Below are positions 26,308 through 34,533 of a stretch of 40,820 nucleotides of DNA, piece after piece. Both the position numbers and the translations under genes were made by a program. The stretch lies in contig NZ_QEVW01000039.1 in NCBI RefSeq assembly GCF_003287275.1, positions 1 to 40,820 of the forward strand. Reading direction: 5' to 3'. This DNA is from Paenibacillus taichungensis (GTDB lineage Bacteria > Bacillota > Bacilli > Paenibacillales > Paenibacillaceae). A model generated the notes under the pieces. It was not told the DNA's origin. It saw nothing but the letters and a program-made list of their open reading frames with translations, and ran no database searches. Numbering within the stretch: position 1 is the stretch's first letter; the number at the start of each line of letters is the position of its first letter.

Positions 26308-26351
26308 AATCATTGAAATGATTGAGATTTACTACATTTTTACATGTAGTA
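26308..26351. promoter_or_regulatory. two adjacent dyads upstream of the lichenase gene
   Basis: AATCATT-GA-AATGATT (26308-26323) and TACTACAT-N6-ATGTAGTA (26330-26351) are both perfect. They lie 100-145 bases before the lichenase start and are candidate operator or leader elements. No clear -35/-10 pair was identified. Confidence 0.45.
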
Positions 26352-26453
26352 TGAAGATGATTCAGGATGGAATTATTCATTCCGGAATCCCAGAAGTGCA
26401 TAACTTGTCGTGCTTATGTTTTCTTAATTGCATTCCAAGGAAGAGGTGTTTTC

Positions 26454-27224
26454 ATGAAAAAGTTAATGGATTTTAGAAAGAAAATGTCGACCGTGCTAAT
26501 GACAAGTGGCCTGATATGCGCGATGCTATTACCCATTCAAGCGTCGGCGGCTGACATTGCTTTTAACGAACCGTTAAACGGCGTGAATCCCAATTTGTTC
26601 TATACCTCAGATGGATGGGCTAATGGTCCTGATTTCGGAGTGGGCTGGAAGGCGGTTAACCAGGAATTCGTAAATGGAATTATGGCTTTGCGACTTGACA
26701 ATACAGGGTGTCCAGCCAGTTGCTCGGGGAAAAATTATGCTTCAGCTGAATATTCGACCCATGTGAAGTATGGATATGGCCGAGTTGAAGCACGTTTAAA
26801 AGCGGCTTCAGGAGTAGGACTCGTCACAAGTCTCTTCACGTATTCCGGACAAGGGATAGGTACATCCAATGACGAAATCGACATTGAAATATTGGGCAAA
26901 GACACGACGAAGATGGAAACCAATTATTTTACGAATGGTGTAGGTCAACATAGCACGATCATCAATCTGGGGTTTGATGCCTCGCTCGATTTTCATAATT
27001 ATGCGTTCGAATGGTCGCCATCATCCATTAAGTGGTATGTAGACGGTAAACTGGTCCACACGGAGAATGGATCACGTGGACCGCTCCCGACCAATCCTGG
27101 CTATATTATGGTAAATCTGTGGTCAGGGTCGGGACCTGCTGAGATATGGACAGGCAAATTCAATTACCCGGGTTTGCCGGTACGTGCTTATTTTGATTGG
27201 ATCAAATTTAACCCGGCTAACTGA
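26454..27224 (+). CDS. secreted GH16 endo-beta-1,3-1,4-glucanase (lichenase)
   Basis: A signal peptide of about 32 residues (ends QASA-AD) leads to a GH16 jelly-roll domain. The catalytic motif DEIDIEILG is at residues 140-148: E141 is the expected nucleophile and E145 the acid/base. The rest (GVGLVTSLFTYSG, NYFTNGVG, FDWIKFNP) follows Bacillus/Paenibacillus lichenases at nearly full identity of pattern and length (256 residues). It cuts mixed-linkage beta-glucan outside the cell. GAGGTG precedes the ATG at 26454; the longer frame has no signal peptide at its start. It heads a locus with an AraC regulator, an ABC importer, a sugar kinase and a GH4 enzyme that would use its products. Confidence 0.93.
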   Translation: MKKLMDFRKKMSTVLMTSGLICAMLLPIQASAADIAFNEPLNGVNPNLFYTSDGWANGPDFGVGWKAVNQEFVNGIMALRLDNTGCPASCSGKNYASAEYSTHVKYGYGRVEARLKAASGVGLVTSLFTYSGQGIGTSNDEIDIEILGKDTTKMETNYFTNGVGQHSTIINLGFDASLDFHNYAFEWSPSSIKWYVDGKLVHTENGSRGPLPTNPGYIMVNLWSGSGPAEIWTGKFNYPGLPVRAYFDWIKFNPAN

Positions 27225-27248
27225 CGTTCGAAAGATGGATTACCTTTT

Positions 27249-27292
27249 AAAAGCTGTCCAGAGTCAGAAGTGGCTCTTGGGATAGCTTTTTT
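27249..27292 (+). terminator. imperfect intrinsic terminator after the lichenase gene
   Basis: AAAAGCT-TCC-GAG pairs with CTC-GGGA-AGCTTTT across a loop, with bulges, then a T-run. It separates the lichenase transcript from the araC gene. Confidence 0.7.
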
Positions 27293-27342
27293 ATTTACAA
27301 CAATGGAATATAAATGATAGAGTTTTTTACAAGATATGTATT

Positions 27343-27356
27343 TGGTAGCGCTTACA
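27343..27356. promoter_or_regulatory. CcpA cre-like site upstream of the AraC regulator
   Basis: TGGTAGCGCTTACA fits the cre consensus TGWNANCGNTNWCA with one mismatch (G at the first W). It is 24 bases before the araC start, in a position to repress it when preferred sugars are present. Confidence 0.6.
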
Positions 27357-27379
27357 AAAAAATGTAGGGGGAGTTATGA

Positions 27380-28258
27380 ATGCCAACTATCATGAGGGAA
27401 GAAGTGGTTCCGAAGGAAAAGGTGAAAATGAATAAGAATTATCCAGTTTATGTCGGCGACACGATTGGTGTGACTATCCCTTATCAAAAGCTTCATTGGC
27501 ATAATGTTCTGGAGATTAATTATATTAAATCCGGCACGGGCTACTACATCATCAACGGGCAAAAATTTGATTTCCAGCAGGGAGATGTGCTGCTCATCAA
27601 TTCGAATGATCTTCACTGCGCTTACGAAACTAAGGATCTTGTTATGACTGTCATCACATTCGATTCGAACTGGTTTATTCATAACCTCCGATTCGATCCG
27701 GAGCTATTCAGCCCGTTCCGCGACATAGACAAACATTACATGAATCTGATCCACCGTGATCACCCGGCCATGGACAGGCTGCGGTCACTTCTTCTTGAAC
27801 TCCAATTGGAGCATGAGAGGGAGCAGCCTTCCTACACTACGGTTGTATACTCGCTTATACTCCAGTTTCTGACTGTCGTAAATCGGGAGTGTCGAATAGA
27901 GGGGATTTGCGGTAGTCAACACCTCATCAGTGAGAGGCAGTATGAGAAAATACGTCAGGTGATTATGGTTATGGAACAAAACTTCGCCCATCCATGGACG
28001 CTGGAGGAGCTGGCCTCTCTTGTCTATCTCAGTCCTTCAAGGTTCAGCGAAATATTCAAACGCGCAGTCGGCATGCCTCCGATGCTGTACCTGATCCATA
28101 TTCGCCTGGAGCAAGCTGTCATGATGCTGGAAGGAGGTCATATGAAAATAATGGATATTGCTCTGGAATGTGGCTTCCGCACGCTGACCAACTTTAATCG
28201 GCTGTTTAAGAAGCACATCGGCATGACGCCGAAGACTTCACAAAAGCAAAATCCTTAG
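27380..28258 (+). CDS. AraC family transcriptional regulator with cupin sensor domain
   Basis: The N-terminal part is a cupin-type ligand-binding domain (HWHNVLEINYIKSGTGYYI, GDVLLINSNDLHCAYE). The C-terminal two helix-turn-helix units run from about residue 190 (TLEELASLVYLSPSRFSEIF, then IALECGFRTLTNFNRLFKKH). Length 292 is standard for one-component AraC sugar regulators. GGGGGAG precedes the ATG. It lies between the lichenase and the second ABC importer and most likely activates one or both on binding an imported sugar. The cre-like site just before it suggests carbon catabolite control. Confidence 0.92.
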   Translation: MPTIMREEVVPKEKVKMNKNYPVYVGDTIGVTIPYQKLHWHNVLEINYIKSGTGYYIINGQKFDFQQGDVLLINSNDLHCAYETKDLVMTVITFDSNWFIHNLRFDPELFSPFRDIDKHYMNLIHRDHPAMDRLRSLLLELQLEHEREQPSYTTVVYSLILQFLTVVNRECRIEGICGSQHLISERQYEKIRQVIMVMEQNFAHPWTLEELASLVYLSPSRFSEIFKRAVGMPPMLYLIHIRLEQAVMMLEGGHMKIMDIALECGFRTLTNFNRLFKKHIGMTPKTSQKQNP

Positions 28259-28266
28259 AAAACAGT

Positions 28267-28282
28267 AATATAGTGCTATATT
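28267..28282. promoter_or_regulatory. small dyad upstream of the second ABC operon
   Basis: AATATAG-TG-CTATATT is a perfect 7-bp dyad right after the araC stop codon and about 110 bases before the permease start. Candidate operator or weak hairpin; no T-run follows. Confidence 0.35.
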
Positions 28283-28391
28283 TTACTGGTATTAGCAGAG
28301 AAATGAACTGGGTCAGGAGATACAATGAAGTGGCAAGCATCTCATAACTATGTCAATAAATCTAACACTAAGTTGAAAAGGGGGGATGTCA

Positions 28392-29345
28392 ATGCCGCAA
28401 ATGGAGATCGGCAGTAAAACGAAGCCGCTTGTTAAGAAAAGTCGCCTGCGCCGCTTTATGAAGCAATGGGACATTCAACTTATGGTGCTTCCGGCCATGA
28501 TGTTTATCCTGATCTTCAGCTACATTCCCATGTACGGAGTGCTGATGGCGTTTCAGGACTACAGTTTATTCAAAGGGTTTCTGAACAGTCCATGGGTAGG
28601 TTTCAAGCATTTCGACGTGTTTTTCGGGACGCCGGAGTTTTGGACCATTATGCGGAATACTCTCGTCATTGGCATGCTTAAGCTGTGCATCGGGTTTCCG
28701 GCCCCCATCCTGCTCGCGGTGATGCTGAATGAAGTAGGGAAACATTCTTTCAAACGAATTGTTCAGACGATCAGCTATTTGCCTCACTTTTTGTCGTGGG
28801 TCATCGTATCGGGCTTAGTGATCTCCATCTTGTCTGTGGACAATGGCAGCCTGAACATACTGCTGCAGAAGCTGAGTCTTATCGATGAGCCGATTAACTT
28901 TCTATCGGAGCCAAAGTACTTTTGGAGTATTTTGACGGTAACGAATGTGTGGAAGGAGATTGGTTTCTCCTCCATTGTGTATTTGGCGGCAATTGCGGGC
29001 ATCAATCCCCAACTTTATGAAGCCGCTTCCATTGATGGTGCGAGCCGTCTGAAGCAGATTTTTTCCATCACTATTCCATCCATTATGCCAATTATCGTTG
29101 TGTTCTCGATTCTGGCTATCGGTAATTTCCTAAATGCAGGATTTGAGGACATATTGCTGCTGGGAGGCAATCCGGTTTTGCGAGATGTCAGCGACGTGCT
29201 GGACACCTATGTATATCGAATTGGCATTCAGAACAGCCGATACTCTTACGCAACGGCGGCAGGGCTGTTTAAGGCCGTCATCAGCGTTGTGTTATTGTCC
29301 GGAGCCAACTATTGGGCTCGTCGATCGGGGAACAGCCTTTGGTAG
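28392..29345 (+). CDS. carbohydrate ABC transporter permease, LplB-like
   Basis: Six predicted helices (first at LMVLPAMMFILIFSYIPM) and the EAA loop EAASIDGAS followed by ITIPSI mark a sugar importer permease. The LplB-type FQDYSLFKGF and WVGFKHF segments follow helix one. I use the ATG at 28392, because AAGGGGGG lies 6 bases before it; the ATG at 28386 touches that site. It is clearly related to the permease at 6914 but divergent enough to be an old paralogue. The partner permease starts 22 bases after the stop. Confidence 0.93.
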   Translation: MPQMEIGSKTKPLVKKSRLRRFMKQWDIQLMVLPAMMFILIFSYIPMYGVLMAFQDYSLFKGFLNSPWVGFKHFDVFFGTPEFWTIMRNTLVIGMLKLCIGFPAPILLAVMLNEVGKHSFKRIVQTISYLPHFLSWVIVSGLVISILSVDNGSLNILLQKLSLIDEPINFLSEPKYFWSILTVTNVWKEIGFSSIVYLAAIAGINPQLYEAASIDGASRLKQIFSITIPSIMPIIVVFSILAIGNFLNAGFEDILLLGGNPVLRDVSDVLDTYVYRIGIQNSRYSYATAAGLFKAVISVVLLSGANYWARRSGNSLW

Positions 29346-29367
29346 GGGAGAAAGGGGAGCGGTATAT

Positions 29368-30261
29368 ATGAGGCTGTCGAATGGGGATCGATGGTTTGTT
29401 GGCATAATTTATGTATCATTGGCTTTGTTTACATTCATTGCGATATATCCGTTCTGGAACGCTGCCGTCATCTCATTTAACTCGGGGACAGATACGATGC
29501 AGGGCGGCATTACATTCTGGCCGCGTGAATTCACGCTTGAAAATTATCATGTGGTGTTTAAAGATGAGCGATTGATTGACGGTTTCATCATCTCGGTGCT
29601 CCGAACGTTGCTGGGTACACTGCTCTCCATTGTGGCAACAGCCATATTAGCTTATGGCATTTCTAAACGCGAATTGATGGGTCGCAACTTTTATATGGTA
29701 ACTTGCATCATAACGATGTACTTCAGCGGCGGACTTATACCCAACTATTTGCTTATTCGGGAGCTGGGTCTGATGAACTCTTTTTGGGTTATGGTCATAC
29801 CAGGAATTATCAGCGTGTGGAATATGATCATATTCCGGACGTTCTTTAAGGGAATCCCGCCGGGGCTTGAGGAGTCCGCCCGTATCGACGGTTCCTCAAA
29901 CTGGGGGGTATTCATCCGAATCGTACTTCCTTTATCTGGACCGGTCATAGCAACGCTGTCGCTGTTTACGGCAGTGTATCACTGGAATGATTGGTTTGCG
30001 CCAAGTATCTACATATCCAACACGGATCTTCTACCCATTCAGACTAAGCTTCAGCAGATACTTAATGCCAATATCATGATGGAACAGATGCAGAACATGG
30101 ATGCTGCTGCACAGGGCCGGATGAGCGCGATGAAAACCGTAACTACCAAATCGTTGTCCATGTCGACGATGATGGTGGCAACCATTCCGATCCTCTGCGT
30201 CTACCCATTCGTACAGAAATATTTTGTGAAGGGCGTATTAATCGGTTCTTTGAAGGAGTAA
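29368..30261 (+). CDS. carbohydrate ABC transporter permease, YtcP/AraQ-like
   Basis: Second permease of the importer, 297 residues, with the EAA loop EESARIDGSS followed by IVLPLSGPV and the subfamily C-terminus YPFVQKYFVKGVLIGSLKE. The ATG at 29368 has AAAGGGGAG upstream; the open frame extends further back, but only through the end of the previous gene in another frame. The first helix is GIIYVSLALFTFIAIYPFW. No ATPase gene is in the operon. Confidence 0.93.
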   Translation: MRLSNGDRWFVGIIYVSLALFTFIAIYPFWNAAVISFNSGTDTMQGGITFWPREFTLENYHVVFKDERLIDGFIISVLRTLLGTLLSIVATAILAYGISKRELMGRNFYMVTCIITMYFSGGLIPNYLLIRELGLMNSFWVMVIPGIISVWNMIIFRTFFKGIPPGLEESARIDGSSNWGVFIRIVLPLSGPVIATLSLFTAVYHWNDWFAPSIYISNTDLLPIQTKLQQILNANIMMEQMQNMDAAAQGRMSAMKTVTTKSLSMSTMMVATIPILCVYPFVQKYFVKGVLIGSLKE

Positions 30262-30333
30262 TTCAAGCAAATTCCGGCCAAGGCTTTAAGCGTCCGCTTT
30301 GACCATAGATGAATCGTGAAGGGAGCACTCATA

Positions 30334-31977
30334 ATGAAAAAAGGGAAAAAGAACCTTCTCTCTGGCTTGTCAGTCACACTTATCATTGTCATGGCTTTAA
30401 TGGGATGTTCGGGTTCAGGAGGAAATACTGCAAGCCAAGAGAAGGATTACCCAGTTTCGGGGGATACCTTTGTACTGGGAGAGAAACCGCTGGAATTCTC
30501 ATTCTACGGCCATTATGACTGGTACACAATGCCAGATTGGGGTAAAGATGCTGCGACGAAGTGGATCAAAGAGAATAAAAAGATTGACGTCGTGCCGATC
30601 AGCTCCGGTGGCGTCGCCAAGAACAAGCTCAGTACCATGATCGTGGCGGGTGAACTGCCGGATGTTATATGGATGGATCGTGGAGCGGATGTCGAAAAGC
30701 TCCGTTCTGAGGGGATGTTGGTCCCGTTCGATGATTATCTGAATAAATACCCCAATCTGAAAAAGTGGGCTGGGGAGTCTACGCTCGAATTGCTTCGCTC
30801 ACCTGACGGTAAGCTATATCAGTTCCCTAACTGGTATACGACGCAGCCAAACGGCAACGCAGGATATCTTGTCAATAAGAAGATTTATGAGGAACTCGGC
30901 TCGCCGAGCCTGGAAACACCAGAGGATCTGTACGTCTATTTGAAGCAAGTGAAGTCAAAGTATCCAGATGTCGTTCCGCTGGAGGTTGGTCAAACTGCTG
31001 CAGGAGTGGACATCATGGTATCTGCGTTTGCAGAAAATCGCCCACATACATTCAACAGTATGATCGCCGTTCCACAAGGGGATCAACTCGTATCCCTGTT
31101 CACGGATCCTGTCTATCGTGAGCTGCTGCAGTATATGGGCCGTCTGTACCGTGAAAAACTTGTCACTCAGGATGCCTTCACACAGAAGCTGGAGCAGGTC
31201 GAGCAGAAGGTTATAAACGGCAAAGTAGCCGTTTATGTAGCGTCAAGTCCCACCGAGTTTGGCTCCAAGGGCAACAATCTGCTTAAAGCGCAAGACCCGG
31301 ACGCTGGTTACATCATGGTATGGCCTGTACACAAAGCGGAGTTGGATCGCAACAAGATTTTCCCTGGCGATTATAAACAGCTGGGCTGGAATGTCAGCGT
31401 CATTACGAAAGCGGCCAAAGATCCAGAAGCCATCTTCGCCTTCCTGGATTGGTTCACAGGTCCTGATGGCCAACGTACGATTATGTGGGGTCCTGAAGGA
31501 TTATATTGGGATGGAACGGACGAGGAGGATATGCCGCTGTTCACCGACAAGTTTACAAGCGACGCTAAAGGTCGTGATGAGTTGATGAACGCAACGGTCA
31601 ACTTTCAATGGAACGGCAACACGGTCTATGTGGACAATTCTAAGATGAAATTCGAGTCTACCCTTCCGCCAGAGAAGCGGAATTTTGAAACGTACTGGCA
31701 ATCGGAGATTACATGGAAGACGCAGATGAACACAACGGAGTTCGCCAATCTGGATCCTGCAAGCGATTCGGAAGAAGGCATTATTGCGCAGCGCGTGTTT
31801 GAGATCTATGAGCAAGTTAGAGCTAAAGCGATAAGCTCCACGACCTCGGATCAGGAAGTGCTTTCGCTTCTGGATAAGGCTGAGGCGGATGCGCAAAAAT
31901 CCGGTTATGACAAGTTGTTGAAGTACAAAACAGCGAGATGGCAGGAGAATAAGGCGAAAATGGTAGCAGCGAAATAA
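30334..31977 (+). CDS. extracellular solute-binding lipoprotein of sugar ABC importer
   Basis: A lipoprotein signal peptide with lipobox LMGC (C25) is followed by a Ser/Gly linker and a family-1 binding fold (AGELPDVIWMDRGADVEKL, WYTTQPNGNAGYLVNKK). At 547 residues it is of the large oligosaccharide-binding LplA type. The ATG at 30334 is chosen with GGGAG before it; an in-frame GTG at 30316 overlaps that site. It captures the sugar for the permeases at 28392 and 29368, and given the neighbouring lichenase the ligand is probably a beta-gluco-oligosaccharide (inference). Confidence 0.92.
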   Translation: MKKGKKNLLSGLSVTLIIVMALMGCSGSGGNTASQEKDYPVSGDTFVLGEKPLEFSFYGHYDWYTMPDWGKDAATKWIKENKKIDVVPISSGGVAKNKLSTMIVAGELPDVIWMDRGADVEKLRSEGMLVPFDDYLNKYPNLKKWAGESTLELLRSPDGKLYQFPNWYTTQPNGNAGYLVNKKIYEELGSPSLETPEDLYVYLKQVKSKYPDVVPLEVGQTAAGVDIMVSAFAENRPHTFNSMIAVPQGDQLVSLFTDPVYRELLQYMGRLYREKLVTQDAFTQKLEQVEQKVINGKVAVYVASSPTEFGSKGNNLLKAQDPDAGYIMVWPVHKAELDRNKIFPGDYKQLGWNVSVITKAAKDPEAIFAFLDWFTGPDGQRTIMWGPEGLYWDGTDEEDMPLFTDKFTSDAKGRDELMNATVNFQWNGNTVYVDNSKMKFESTLPPEKRNFETYWQSEITWKTQMNTTEFANLDPASDSEEGIIAQRVFEIYEQVRAKAISSTTSDQEVLSLLDKAEADAQKSGYDKLLKYKTARWQENKAKMVAAK

Positions 31978-32084
31978 AAGTCATGGCTGGAAGCAGTCCT
32001 TTCGTTAAGATTTTTGCGCGAAGCTTTCGCCCCAAAGTCTTGGCTGGCGGCTTCATTAGCTGGGCGACATAGGAGAGATCATAC

Positions 32085-33077
32085 TTGAACTATTACTTGG
32101 GAGTAGACGGTGGAGGAAGCAAGACATTGGCTGTCGTGACGGACGAAACGGGACGAATATTAGGAAGAGGAATCAGCGGCTGCGGCAATCATCAGCTTGG
32201 TGCTGCCATTGCAGAGAGCAGTATAACCCAGGCCGTTGATGAGGCGTATGCACAGGCAGGGCTTGGCAAAGAAAATATCACTTACGCTACATTCGGGCTT
32301 GCGGGAGCCGATCGTGAGGCGGACTTCTGCATCTTACGGCCAATAATAGGCGCAATGGGTTTAGAGAAATACCGTATCGTATGCGATACTGTCATTGCCA
32401 TGAGAGCCGGCACAAGACAGACGGATGGGGTCGTCCTTATATGTGGAAGCGGGACGAATGGATATGGTGTTAACGTTGCAGGTGAGGAGGTTCAGATCGG
32501 AGGATTCGGTTATGAATTTGGCGATTTCGGTGGAGGCGGTGAACTGGCCGTCGAGGTGTTTCGGACAGTCATTCGTTCATGGGAAGGTAGGGAGCAGCCA
32601 ACTGCTTTGACTTCGCTTACATTGAAGGCGCTTACCTTCGAGACCGTGGAAGAGATGTACCACCGATTTTTGGACGATGGAAGAAGGGCTCCACATACGT
32701 TGGCGAAACTGCTGTTTCAGGCTGCGCCTGGGGATGAAGTCGCAAGAAAAATATTGGAGAGGCAAGGTTTGGAGCTGGGGAAAGTCGCCAATGCGGTTAT
32801 TCACAAACTTGGCATGGGCAATGATTCCTTTGATGTTGTATTGGCTGGCAGCGTGCTAACTCGTGGAGAAGGAGATTATGTGGTTCGGTATATCGAGTCT
32901 CAGGTTACTACAGCAGCACCAAAGTGCCGGTTGCGAATCTTGGCCCTTGAGCCAGCAGCAGGTGCCATCCTGCTCGCAATGGATGAGAACGGGGTAAGAC
33001 CAGATTCCACGGTATATGACCAATTGCACCAAGGACTTGCCGTGAAGGAGAGGAATGTGAAATGGGCACAGGATTAA
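32085..33077 (+). CDS. BadF/BadG/BcrA-type sugar kinase (N-acetylglucosamine-kinase-like)
   Basis: The N-terminal phosphate-binding motif YYLGVDGGGSKTLAVV and the second motif ICGSGTNGYG identify the ASKHA-fold BadF/BadG family, whose sugar members phosphorylate N-acetylglucosamine or related sugars with ATP. Start is TTG at 32085, with AGGAGAG 8 bases upstream and no in-frame ATG that keeps the first motif. Length 330 is normal. The stop overlaps the GH4 gene by 16 bases, so the two are translationally coupled. In this setting it probably phosphorylates the imported sugar or disaccharide to supply the GH4 enzyme, which needs a 6-phosphate group if it is a 6-phospho-glycosidase. Confidence 0.88.
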   Translation: MNYYLGVDGGGSKTLAVVTDETGRILGRGISGCGNHQLGAAIAESSITQAVDEAYAQAGLGKENITYATFGLAGADREADFCILRPIIGAMGLEKYRIVCDTVIAMRAGTRQTDGVVLICGSGTNGYGVNVAGEEVQIGGFGYEFGDFGGGGELAVEVFRTVIRSWEGREQPTALTSLTLKALTFETVEEMYHRFLDDGRRAPHTLAKLLFQAAPGDEVARKILERQGLELGKVANAVIHKLGMGNDSFDVVLAGSVLTRGEGDYVVRYIESQVTTAAPKCRLRILALEPAAGAILLAMDENGVRPDSTVYDQLHQGLAVKERNVKWAQD

Positions 33078-34417
33078 AGGTTGCTGTTATTGGGGGAGGC
33101 TCTTCCTATACCCCTGAGCTGATTGAAGGTTTCATCCGTCATTATGATAGCTTTCCGGTTAAGGATATCGTGCTGGTGGATATTCCGGAAGGTCTTCATA
33201 AACTCACCGTTGTTGGCGGGCTGGCGAAACGAATGGTTGAACGAAGCGGACTGCCGATTAGTATTACTTTAACTTTGGACCGTAAGGAAGGACTGCGGGA
33301 TGCCCATTATGTATCGACACAGATACGAGTAGGGTTGTTGGAGGCCAGAGCATGGGACGAAACGATTCCGTTGAAATATGGAATGCTCGGGCAGGAGACG
33401 ACCGGAGCCGGGGGAATGATGAAGGCTCTGCGTACCATACCTGTACTCTTGGAAATATGCAAGGATATGGAGATGTTATGTCCTGACGCCTGGCTACTTA
33501 ATTTCACGAATCCTTCCGGAATGGTAACGGAAGCCATCATGAAGCATTCCAGTATACGTTCCATCGGTTTATGCAATTCCCCGATCGCCGCCTACAAGTG
33601 GCTGTCTGCACTCTATCAGGTGCCTGAGGAACGCATCTTTTGCGAGTTTGTCGGGTTAAATCATCTGCACTGGATCAGCCGGATCGAGATTGATGGGGAG
33701 TCAAAGCTGGAGGAATTGTTGGACACAGGGGGGAGCTACTCGGCCAGCAACGTGCCGCAGCTTGCTTGGAACGAGACGCTGATTCGCGCGATTGGCGCCC
33801 TTCCGTCCTATTATCTAAAATATTTTTACCTTCACCGAGAGATGTTGGCGGAGCAGCAGGCTGCCGCAGCCATAGGGGAGACGAGGGCTGAGATGGTCAA
33901 GCGCCTTGAGGATGAACTATTTGAGATTTACAAGCGGCCAGAGCTAGTGGAGAAACCGAAGCAGCTGGGGCAACGTGGGGGTGCCTATTATTCGGAGGCG
34001 GCTGTCAATCTGATGAAGGCAATTCATACGGATAGCGGAGAAGTTCTAACGCTAAACGTCATGAACGGCGACACTCTGGACTTTTTACCGGAGGATGCCA
34101 GTATCGAAGTGAACTGCGTTGTGACGAAGAACGGCGCTGTTCCGGTACCGATTACACGAGTACCGGATGCCGCAGTCGGCCTGATTCAAGCGGTGAAGAC
34201 CTATGAGAGTCTGGCCATCGAAGCGGCGGTTTCGGGAAGTAGGGAGAAAGCATTGCTCGCCCTTAGCTCACATCCGCTGACCGATTCGGTGTGTATCGCA
34301 GAAGCGATGCTGAATGAAATGCTGGAGCAGAACCGCACCTATTTGCCCCAGTTTTTTCATGGAGGTAAGGGAAGTAATGTAAAGAATATTAACGAAAGAC
34401 AAACTGGACACACTTAA
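33062..34417 (+). CDS. GH4 family glycosidase, probable 6-phospho-beta-glucosidase
   Basis: GH4 enzymes use NAD+ and a divalent metal for redox-assisted hydrolysis. The NAD-binding N-terminus KVAVIGGGSSYTPELIEGF, the substrate-region TNPSGMVTEA, and the metal ligands C171 (LCNSP) and H201 (GLNHLHW) are all present, and the 451-residue length is usual. LCNSP and GLNHLHW resemble the 6-phospho-beta-glucosidase branch (LicH/CelF/BglT) more than the alpha-glucosidase or galacturonidase branches, but this is a judgement by eye. AAGGAGAGG serves as ribosome binding site inside the kinase gene. A strong terminator ends the operon. Confidence 0.9.
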   Translation: MGTGLKVAVIGGGSSYTPELIEGFIRHYDSFPVKDIVLVDIPEGLHKLTVVGGLAKRMVERSGLPISITLTLDRKEGLRDAHYVSTQIRVGLLEARAWDETIPLKYGMLGQETTGAGGMMKALRTIPVLLEICKDMEMLCPDAWLLNFTNPSGMVTEAIMKHSSIRSIGLCNSPIAAYKWLSALYQVPEERIFCEFVGLNHLHWISRIEIDGESKLEELLDTGGSYSASNVPQLAWNETLIRAIGALPSYYLKYFYLHREMLAEQQAAAAIGETRAEMVKRLEDELFEIYKRPELVEKPKQLGQRGGAYYSEAAVNLMKAIHTDSGEVLTLNVMNGDTLDFLPEDASIEVNCVVTKNGAVPVPITRVPDAAVGLIQAVKTYESLAIEAAVSGSREKALLALSSHPLTDSVCIAEAMLNEMLEQNRTYLPQFFHGGKGSNVKNINERQTGHT

Positions 34418-34426
34418 AAGTATCCG

Positions 34427-34474
34427 TTCCCCTTCAGAGTTAGATGATATCTAACTTTGAAGGGGAATTTTTTT
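34427..34474 (+). terminator. strong intrinsic terminator of the beta-glucan operon
   Basis: An 18-bp stem (TTCCCCTTCAGAGTTAGA with one mismatched pair), 5-base loop, then seven T's. Confidence 0.93.
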
Positions 34475-34533
34475 GTAGGACCGTCAACCATCAATGATCT
34501 AGTCACTGTTCTTAGAGATTTAAATATCCCTAG

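Noticed and set aside
31977..32047. Imperfect direct repeat AAAGTC-TGGCTGG, 57 bases apart, before the kinase gene
   Set aside because: 13 of 14 bases match but there is no promoter or known site; likely chance.
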